Positions 56,028-64,000 of a DNA stretch of 64,000 nt are shown one piece after another; position 1 is the first letter of the stretch, and each line of letters begins with the position of its first letter. Made by a program: the position numbers and the translations under genes. Under the pieces are notes generated by a model. That model was given only the letters and a program-made list of their open reading frames with translations, did not search any database and was not told the DNA's origin. The DNA lies in assembly GCA_015179025.1 (NCBI GenBank), contig WHUX01000033.1:186001-250000 (forward strand), in the 5' to 3' direction. Origin of the DNA: Terfezia claveryi. Its lineage: Eukaryota > Ascomycota > Pezizomycetes > Pezizales > Pezizaceae.

Positions 56028-56060
56028 CCTTACTGGGTTGTACCAGGCGACCCAGTAAGG
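56028..56060. terminator. Hairpin downstream of the laccase
   Basis: CCTTACTGGGT (56028-56038) and ACCCAGTAAGG (56050-56060) form a perfect 11-bp stem with an 11-nt loop, 112 nt after the laccase stop. It would lie in the 3' UTR. Any role in RNA stability or 3' end formation is inference. Confidence 0.4.
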
Positions 56061-58215
56061 CAGAAGATCCATTAAGGTCTAACTTTGTTATGAGAAAGCT
56101 CGCGTTATGAGAAACTCCATGCCTGTCCCTGCCAGTTTCAGGAATTGAGATAGCACTGTACTTAGGCACTTGTAGGCCTCGAACCATTCTCGCTCGCAGT
56201 ACACTAGTACACTCCCATAACCAATCCCCGCTGATTTAGAACACTAACTAGGTACTAGGAAAATACTTGGACAAAATTGACAATTATCAGGGGACAGGGC
56301 TGCGAAAAAGTTCGCCAGTAATATATCCAGTCGCTCCGGAGGTTACGTTACAGTTCAACCGTGGTACCGTCAGGGTTTCTGCGCAGTCACACGAGCTTTC
56401 TTTTCCCGCGGCAGAATAAATTTTTGAGCCAATGAACAAGGGCAGAGTCCTCCGCAGTGGTATATTTCTGGTCTGCCAATATTCTGTATTCTATAAATGA
56501 CGATAGTTCCCCTGAGATATTCGTTGGTCACTTACTTAGAACCCGCTTCTTGAACTGTTTGGGGAAATGCGAAGATTTGAATTTTCCTAGTCTGGTAAGC
56601 CTCTTCGAATATTCAGAAAATTGGCATATGATCACGTGTGATAGAAAAACCGCGCACCTAATCTGGTACGTCTCTCAGCTTGATATCCCCCAGAGAGCGT
56701 TGAAAATCTCACACGAATACAACCCCGGTAAATGAACATAGCAAATTATTTAACTATAACTGTCGTGAGATGAATATTATTTCTGGAATCAAAGATGCCT
56801 AGGGTACGGATACACTTCGGTATTAGAGTGAAAGTGCATAATTATTACCCGAGGTCACTGGTGCTAGGTTCTCTGTCAATTTTCAGTACATCCTTTGTAT
56901 AGACCCATTAACACAGGATAAGGAGGGAAACTATTAAGATAATAACCATTATGATAATAATTAAGAAGATAACAATGAAAGTAATTTTGTCAGCACATTT
57001 CCGATGTTTTCACTTTGTGGTTCTTATATCCTGACAAGTGTAACGGCTTCATCTGACGCCCTCGGTGTTTACCTTATGGTTACATACCGTCACATTACAA
57101 ATTGTTGAGTTTATTGCTCGATCTCAAGGGAGTCCAGCGATGGACGAAAGTAAAGGGGATTTACCTCAGACTCGAAAATAAGGAGCTCGAGAATGTCAAA
57201 TATGAAAGACATGTGACAATGCTACCCGGTTACTTATTCTAGTATTAGATAGTTTAAACCAGTTTAGAGTCCCGTAAGGTTAAAGCCTTCGGATCCACCT
57301 TCTCTTCTTCTGAAGAATAAGCAGAACAAATGAGAGGAACAACCGTTCTTCTAAAATATTTTAAGTGGTTGGATGTGGTAGCTGTCAATGGATTGAGGTT
57401 GGGGTAAGGTTTAACTAACCTCATTAGTTATACTCATTGGCCACTAACCACTCATGTTATGGAGTAACTTCAAGGCGCTGGATTTGGCTTCTACAGTACC
57501 AAGCTAAGCAGTTACAGTAGGCTATGACCAATGTACTGACATGTTTTTCGGACTACAATTTCCTGCTATCTTGCAATTTTGGTTTGACTCTAATTTTGCA
57601 AAGTATTATACCCTTGCAAGCCTATTAGTGAGCAACCACCATTTAGTGTACACACCTAAAACACTGCTTTCAGGGGCCCCTTGCAATATTAATACATAAT
57701 ATACCTAACTATAGGAGGCTATATTCCAACTCTAGCTACTATATACATAACTATAGAAACAAATATGCTCTACAATATGGTTGCCCTTATATACTATCCA
57801 AATGAATATAAGACTTAATACTCTACCCTTCTAATATGTACTTCCCGAAATTTCTAATACCCCTCCTCCCTACCCTTTTATCCATACTACAAGCCTAATA
57901 CTTAGCAATGCACCCCTACCTACTTAGTATTTCAACTATGGTATCTATTTACTCATGTTAGATAAATATTAAAGGGAAAATCTTTATACTGGATAAACTA
58001 CAGACTGATATACCTACCTATAAGGGCACTAACCTCTGCAAAATACCCAATATCGAGAATTCTCATTGAATCTATTAAATCCTCCTCATCTATCACTTTA
58101 TTAGCCTCCTTGTCAACCTCTACTTCAAACTACACTTCTGCCCTATACTCCAAATTATTCTCCACTACTATAGAGAGATCACTTCTGTAACAACCGTCTC
58201 TCCTTGGCCCTTTTT
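56061..58215. other. No supported gene
   Basis: A 92-codon frame at 56457-56735 has no motif. 57600-58180 is AT-rich with pyrimidine-rich words. No element ends found. Confidence 0.45.
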
Positions 58216-58595
58216 GAGAGTCGGACGGATTCCTGTCCGATTCTCGTATTTGTTACCATTGTCTTTATTGTCTTCAGCATCACCTGCGTCGCAGGTGATG
58301 TCTTCGTTCCCGGTTTGAGAGTCGTGCCAGTTCCCGGCACGACTCTCAAGGATTCCCTATCTCGGGAAGCTTATTCTGTTATCAGCCTTGGCTCTCAAGG
58401 CCACCATGTATATATACCTCTTCGCTCTCGCACTCATGTTGGATCCCCATCCAACGTCTTGTATATTAAATACAGACCTTGCTTCCTCCCACGTTGGTGC
58501 ACCTCCTCTGTGCACCCCCTTGTCTCGTCTTGTCTCTGAAGCTTCTGCCCCACCTCACGAAACCACCATCACACGCGGAAGCTCCGCCGCGTGTG
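58216..58595. repeat. Cluster of short perfect hairpins
   Basis: Successive inverted repeats: GAGAGTCGGAC/GTCCGATTCTC (58216-58245, one mismatch); CATCACCTGC/GCAGGTGATG (58278-58300); TTGAGAGTCGTGCC/GGCACGACTCTCAA (58315-58349, 14-bp stem); GCCTTG/CAAGGC (58385-58401); GTTGGAT/ATCCAAC (58438-58455); GGTGCAC/GTGCACC (58496-58516); CACACGCGG/CCGCGTGTG (58570-58595). Loops are 3-11 nt. Stems 1 and 3 share GAGAGTCG. A 111-codon frame covers it (58204-58539), but the hairpins, not codon structure, are the striking signal. Confidence 0.75.
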
Positions 58596-58849
58596 TTAAG
58601 ACACCTGTCCTGCTCCTGCGCTTGCCGTAACCCCTGCTCCCCTCTAGGCGTACCCCTTGGTCGCCTTGTCCCCTTGAGCCCCGTTACAACTTCCTCCTAT
58701 ACCTCCTTTTTGAAAGCTTAAGTGGTTGTTTTGGTTGAGGAGGGTAGGAAGACTTCCTTTTGATATGTTTAGACCCCTTTAACCCCTTGTAGTAGCCTTC
58801 AAAATAGCCCATACTTCGGCAATCTCTATACATTCCCCTTGCCATGCTA

Positions 58850-59337
58850 GTATCTCAACCTTCTGATACTACTGAAGATCTTCCTTCCACTGCTGGTTAA
58901 AGGCCTCTCTAGCAGCCTTTCTTTCTTCTGCAATCTTCTTTTTCTCTACTACTACCTGCAACTTGTTAGCCTTGGCTGCTGCTGTCTTTGCATTTTTCTT
59001 AAGCTCATTATTAACATATTGGTGAGTTAGAACTTAAGCTTCACTAATATACTTTGTACTTTTCTTCTCTTTCCGCACTTTCCCATCTCAGAGCTTTTTG
59101 AGGGTATGAGTACGAGAAGCAATATCCTAATACTTAGTAACCTATAGCAATTACATTTACCTGTGATAATCCCTGTGATAATCCCTGTAACCCCTTCCCA
59201 GCCCATCCGGTACGGTATCCGGTATAGCAAGTAGATGCCTCACCTAAATTGCTAGAACTGGCAAATTTTGGCTTAAGCCGTCCGGTATACCAAGGGATCC
59301 GCTATAGCGAAGTCCGGCATAGCATGGTTTGAGTGTA
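58850..59337 (-). pseudogene. Pogo-like transposase C-terminal remnant with one terminal repeat
   Basis: Minus-strand frame around 59015-58875 encodes a Lys/Ala/Glu coiled tail (KNAKTAAAKANKLQVVVEKK, KIAEERKAAREAF then NQQWKEDLQ before TAG), which resembles the C-terminal tail of fungal pogo-type DDE transposases. The flank at 59285-59337 carries TIR-like words (CCGGTATACC, CGCTATAGCGAAG, CATAGCATGGTTTGAGTGTA) like pogo ends. The catalytic core is absent. The stop after LQ could be a CAG to TAG change. Confidence 0.45.
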
Positions 59338-59555
59338 TGTGGTATCTACGGAACCCGGTAATGCACCTTCCGGGTTTGTGCTGAGACCGACAGGGATATA
59401 ACATCTGAAGACGGTTAGGCTGGTATCAGAATGCCTTACGTGAATGAATTCAAACATGCCAATCGATAAAGCAACATACAAAGTGCATATCGCCCCAGTG
59501 TCACTCCGCAGGCCAAAGGGCCGTGGGTCTGGCAGAATTTAGTATTAGATCCTTA

Positions 59556-59803
59556 TGTACAGTTAGGTGGCAATGAATTTGGTACCCCACCCCGCATAAC
59601 AGGGGGCGAGTATGCAGCATGCTTTAAACCTATTATATATATACTAAATATGTGCTAATGCAGGACTCTGATATAAGGGAGGTACCCATAACAGAGGACG
59701 AGTATGCAGCACGCTTTAAACCTATAATATGTGTGCTAAATGTATGCTAATGCAGGACTCTAATGCAAGGGGGGTACCAAATTCATTGCCACCTAACTGT
59801 ACA
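59556..59803. mobile_element. 248-bp MITE with 31-bp perfect TIRs
   Basis: TGTACAGTTAGGTGGCAATG (59556 onward) is exactly inverted at the right end (to 59803). The identity runs to GGTACC for 31 bp, with TA at 59554-59555 and 59804-59805. Between the ends, a ~95-bp segment is tandemly duplicated (GAGTATGCAGCATGCTTTAA at 59607 and GAGTATGCAGCACGCTTTAA at 59700). Non-coding. Confidence 0.85.
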
Positions 59804-59805
59804 TA

Positions 59806-60639
59806 GCAACCGACATTAGTTCGACGGGGGGCCTTATTTCTGAGTTTTTCGCGGTAATGACCACTCCTTCCTCTCATATGTGATTGGAGCTCGATGAAGA
59901 AGTGTCTTGTGATCATTGTCATGTAATCTGCCATCATATGTTATTGCACGTTGATGGTCTACACTTTCGTGCTCACAGGGAAGGGTATAAGTGGGTTGTG
60001 AGATATATAGCGTGCAAGGGTGCAAAACCTCTCTAATGATATACAGTACCATCGAACAGTTACACACGCCCCGGAATGCTGCACCGCTCGCACTACCAAC
60101 TCTGTGGTATTCGGTAAAACAATAAATATTACTCTATTGTCGTGCATGCAGCTTGCAGCTTCCAATTATCAACGAATTTACCTCGTGTGAGTTGACGTCA
60201 TGACATTAGCACTGATGGACGCACATGAAGATCCAGCCTTGAATAGGCATAGCGTACTACCGAAATAGGAACGACCGAACAAAATAAATGTCTTGGGTAC
60301 CGCGGGGCGCTCGGAGGTAGATCTCTACATACCGATGACACTGCTTGAAGACACAAGGTACTATGTAAGTAAGTTTGTCAGTGCGGGGGAAAGTATCCGC
60401 GAACCCCCTGCATAATTTGCAGCGGCTGAGTTTTGAGACATACAGCAATGTAAGACAAGGAGCTTGAGATTGTTGGTGTGGTTTCAATTGAGTGTGTTCT
60501 TCTACTAGGTACCGGTACTAGGCAACAATGTCGGGATAAGCTAATGCAAGTGAAAGTACTATAGGTCGGAAGGGAAAGAAATAAATGTGTTTGATAAACA
60601 GGTATGCAGAGAAGGTGGTAGGTAGAGGTCTATCTCCAT
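59806..60639. other. No supported gene
   Basis: Several overlapping short minus-strand frames with no motif. Confidence 0.4.
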
Positions 60640-61030
60640 ACTTTAAGTCGATATCTAAAAGCTAAAGGATATCGGGAGTGGATTGCTAAAAGGAGGGCTA
60701 AGCTAATAGCAGCACATGCTGCTCCTCAGCTTAGATGGGCTATTAAATAGTAGCTGAATAATATTTGGAGTGATACATATAGTGTTGAGAAAGGTAGTAC
60801 TGGGACTTTCAAGTGGGTATTCAGGCATGGAAAGCGAAGACCCAAATATGGTTGGATTAGCTAGTTGACGGAACTAAGTATCTATCTCACTGTAATGGAG
60901 TGGAGATGCTTTTGGGGTGCCGCTCTAGGATATCTTTACGCTACCTATGATAGAACTACTAGCTTGCTGGACTCTCTTTCTAGGTCTATGCCTCGACGAG
61001 TTGCTGCACTCAGCTTGGCGATACTCCCAT
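60640..61030 (+). pseudogene. Tc1/mariner-type transposase fragment
   Basis: Readable pieces in order: GYREWIAKRRAKLIAAHAAP, QLRWAIK then two TAG codons, NNIWSDTYSVEKGS (the D of a DDE core), KWVFRHGKRRPKYGW and TVMEWRCFWGA. This order (helix region, RW, W-S-D-E-S/V-like, WVFR, V-W-GCFWG) is that of Tc1-like transposases. The adjacent TAG TAG and a later TAG and TGA break it. N- and C-terminal thirds are missing. Confidence 0.65.
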
Positions 61031-61148
61031 AGTTAGAGGTTTGGCGATGTAGATTGTTGTGCTCGATTTGGTTAGCGCTCAACGGTTGTGATATATCACA
61101 TACCTATTGGGGCTGATCGCTGCATAAAAAAGCGGTTCGCGGACACAT

Positions 61149-61497
61149 TGGGCAAAAGTCTTGGTGAAACATCCTGGTGAAACATCGAAACACACCCAAA
61201 ATAGCCGAAAGTGCACATCGTAGATACCTGCTTGACATGAAGTCCCAATTTAGATATCTAGAGCAGCTCCTCATATGCTATTCACCATGCACATTAGTGC
61301 CAATTTTGCTTCCTTTTTTTTTTTTTTTTTTTGAAATCACTTCAACTCTGTAGACCTCTAGGGTCTCGCAGTTATTTCTTTCTTAGATTTAAAATTTTTC
61401 TCGTGTTGACCTTTAACACTTTTTATACAACAGCCACTTTTAGCCATTTTAGCTGTGTTTTCGATGTTTCGCCAAGACTTTTGCCCATACTTTTGTA
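61149..61497. mobile_element. ~349-bp MITE with long inverted ends
   Basis: TGGGCAAAAGTCTTGG (61149-61164) matches inverted CCAAGACTTTTGCCCA (61482-61497). Imperfect similarity continues inward for about 60 bp (AAACATCGAAACACA / TGTGTTTTCGATGTTT; AAAATAGCCGAAAGTG / CACTTTTAGCCATTTT). A T-run lies in the middle (61313-61332). Non-coding. Confidence 0.7.
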
Positions 61498-62052
61498 TAC
61501 TTACAATTCACATAGAGAGAGTCTGGTTATCACATGGGGGCGTCATTGAACTCCAAACTTGTGGAGTCTCTGCTTGATTTTCTCACTCAAAAAAAGGGCT
61601 ATATACCGAAGTACCACCCACTTGAAGTACAATGATAACTGTAGCTTACTCTTGGCATCATTGGTCCTGGCATTGTACCCGTACTAGAAGGTGAATTCTG
61701 GGCCGATGGTTAAGAAGATACTGATCCTTCAACGTCTCGCACGACTCTACCTACCCGGTGGGCGTATATTGTAACCTTCGGCCTTTCTCTAGAAGACGAC
61801 GGCTTTACTAGCAACAAAGCTTACTTGGATAGCGACTAGCAATCTGGTATGGCGCGAGTCAGGGTTACACCATGCAAGCAAGATTGAATGCTGGTCATCA
61901 AGATATTCTAGAACGCAAAGGTAGCATAGTCAACGATTTCGGATAGCTATATTCAGTCCATATTTTGTCTTACCCCTATTTGCAGCCTAAAGATATATAT
62001 TCCAACATCCCTAATACATTGTCCCCTCCATAAATTCCCTGGTAAGGGTAAT
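61498..62052. other. No supported gene
   Basis: 3' flank of the minus-strand MYND-type gene. Nothing recognised. Confidence 0.4.
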
Positions 62053-64000
62053 TTAATTTCTACCAAGCGAAGTGACTTTCGCAAGCCCCATTTGGCGTTT
62101 TGCACACCATGGCCCTGGAAAAAAGGGTGATATCGCCGCTCGTGTCCCGTGCGTAGCCAATGTTGCAGCCGCACCGGGCATGCTCACGCCGCAATCCCCT
62201 AACTTCAAAAGCTCCTCCGGAATCGTTCCCGCCGCGCATTCGCAGAGTGGATTAGTGCCTGGCCCACTAGATGCTGGAATCTTCCCGCTCTTGATCCAGG
62301 CACACCTTGTAGAGTCATGTTTCCAGGTCCTACATCGCTCCGTGATGGCGGGTAGATATTCTCTCCATGCTTGCATTTCCTCCTCGGAGCAGCCAGGTTG
62401 GTAGTACACCTCCGGAGTATCCAGAAGAGCAGCGAACCCCAGCTCAAACGCAGTCTCGCCACCGACAACACAGGTGTCGAGGAGAATTGTGTGGGAGCTG
62501 AGATCGAGTCTCACCTCGAGCACAAGGATGAAGATTCCGTGCATGAAGTCGGAAGGGCTATGGAGATAGATCGCCCTCGGTCTCTGGGTGTGGGGAGAAT
62601 TCTTGCTAATGCCGGTGCAATGGCTTATGATGGAGAAAAGTGACGGTGCCAAGGGGAACTTGTTCCCTACATCAGATTTTTGAAGCGGACTGGTGTACCC
62701 AAGCATTTCCTTGACATGGAGATTGAGCCATTTGCGTTTGGTAATGCCTCCAAGGACGAGTGCGGGAAGAGAAGTGAGATGGACCCTTGGAAGATTCCAT
62801 GGGAGGATGGCTCCATCTACTATCATTACTGGAGTCAGATCTGCTGCGTAGTTTTCTTCTTCCCTTGGCCCTGCGATTGGCACTACCACCTAATCGGATT
62901 ATTAATTATTGTGCTTAGGCAGGATAGGACGTGAAAGGTAGGGGTATTACGGGTAGTACTAACCTCAATATATTTAGATTTCCTCGCAATACGCAACCTT
63001 GATTGGTTTCCCGCAACTGGAATTGGGAATACCACTGTCTTTTTATGCTCTCCGCTTGAGATGGATATCGAATAAGGTGACACCTGGCTCTGTTCTACCG
63101 TCTTTTTAGTATTAGATAGGAGTATTTTGGTAGTCTCGTCAGTTTGTCGGATCGTCATGACATCAAGTTTCCGGCCACACCGGACCCAAGACAAGGCAGT
63201 TGACCTGGCATCCGGCGTTTGAGTTATTCGTAATGCGGGTGCTTCGGTGCGCTGAATAAGACCCGGCATATTCCGAGCTACAAAGACATTACCTCCATGA
63301 AGTAATTTCGCCTTATATATTTCCAAGAGTGGCCCTAGGATCGATAGAAATGTCGTAGTTGTAGCCATTGTATTCGCTATTTGAAGTGATACCGTGGTGC
63401 TCTCAGGATCTATCAGCAGCATCCAGGCAGGCATATACCACGCCACAATCACCGGGGAATTTCCCTGCAATCCGGAGGAATCCTCTTCCACAAAAAGTAT
63501 CCGTTTCTCCCCGCTCTCTCCATTATCACGAACCTTTCCGAAAGTCATCTGGATAGCGCGATAGAGATTTGCTAAGTGGTGGGTGCCAACCGCAGACTGA
63601 AATTGAGGTGTTCCAAGCTGGCCCTTGGCAACTGTGTTCAATATGTTGAATGAGCTCCGGGGAACGACTAAAACCACAGAGACGACAGGCGGCATGATAT
63701 GCCACCCTGGGAGCCTCTCCGTCTTGGTCAATCCCAGACTAGGTTGCACTAGTGGTAAGGCTTCCAGGCCTAAAATATGCATGTGAGTTCGGAGTTCTTG
63801 GTAGAACATGGACGCCATGGGCAGACTTCTGTCGGCCTCAAGGAAGGTGACTAGGTGCTCCATCACCTCTGGCCAATTGACATGCACCCTTCCCTTCACG
63901 AATTTGAGTAGAAAAGCGTAAGTCTCACGGGCATAATGAATCACTGAATCCCGTTGCATGAGCTTCATTAATTGCGAAGGCGTAGAAGCACTAGCCATAA
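62053..64000 (-). CDS. Fungal MYND-type zinc-finger protein, partial at window edge
   Basis: Exons 63998(or beyond)-62964 and 62889-62053, with an intron of 74 bp (GTTAGT...GATTAG) that keeps phase and gives KYIE|VVVPIAGP. At least 623 residues. Family landmarks in order: MPPVVSVVLVVPRSSF (about 103), a block ending in FGKVR, SPVIVAWYMPAWML, FPIPVAGNQSRLRIARKSKY (about 324-343), then LDTCVVGGETAF and a C-terminal zinc-binding region (TWKHDSTRCAWIKSGKIP, GPGTNPLCECAAG) of MYND-like type found in large fungus-specific proteins. The tail THGTRAAISPFFPG also fits. Only two bases remain upstream of the first visible Met, so the N-terminus is probably outside the window. Role unknown; MYND fingers usually bind proline-rich partners. 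Confidence 0.8.

Noticed and set aside
58204..58539. 111-codon frame with a hydrophobic start
   Set aside because: The region is dominated by perfect hairpins, other frames are equally open, and no family or splice sites support it. Kept as a hairpin cluster.
62072..62934. Plus-strand frames of 84-110 codons across the 3' end of the MYND-type gene
   Set aside because: Antisense to a gene with family motifs and a phased intron on the minus strand.

Overview
The window is nuclear DNA of a filamentous ascomycete. Introns are short (49-113 bp) with GT...AG ends and CTAAC/CTAAT-like branch sites. Gene types are fungal: an ascomycete-type laccase, a fungal MYND-type protein, an M35-like secreted metalloprotease and NACHT-ankyrin (NLR-type) relics. 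Genes are few and transposon debris is dense, which suggests a repeat-rich genome such as that of a truffle-like Pezizomycete. That placement is inference only.

Layout. 1-4.6 kb: gene-poor, with tiny TA-flanked MITEs and a poly(A)-tailed SINE-like copy. 4.8-7.5 kb: a three-exon gene of unknown function whose first intron is filled by a ~98-bp minisatellite. 7.5-11.6 kb: a pogo-like MITE, a dispersed repeat and simple repeats. 11.6-13.2 kb (minus): an M35-like metalloprotease gene. 13.9-17.8 kb: a decayed NACHT-ankyrin gene that has lost its P-loop. 17.8-23.1 kb: MITEs, SINE-like copies and a 38-bp perfect palindrome. 23.2 kb: a small secreted cysteine-rich protein. 24-25.9 kb (minus): a coiled-coil pseudogene and an NLR N-terminal fragment. 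28.1-47.4 kb (minus): a second NACHT-ankyrin gene cut in two by a 14.3-kb foldback element (29911-44242). The element has inverted arms filled with a 29-bp minisatellite, and a Ty1/copia retrotransposon with no visible LTR differences sits in its left arm. 47.7-51.1 kb: another inverted-repeat element with a nested TIR element, then SINE-like copies. 53.4-55.9 kb: a five-exon laccase. 58.2-61.5 kb: a hairpin cluster, pogo and Tc1/mariner relics and two MITEs. 62.1-64.0 kb (minus): a fungal MYND-type protein running to the window edge.

Working parts. Laccase, metalloprotease and cysteine-rich peptide are all predicted extracellular proteins and could act at the hyphal surface or in host or substrate interaction. 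The three NLR relics belong to the NACHT family used by fungi for non-self recognition; each visible copy is damaged. I see no operon-like linkage. The main structural story is layered insertion: NLR gene, then foldback element, then copia.
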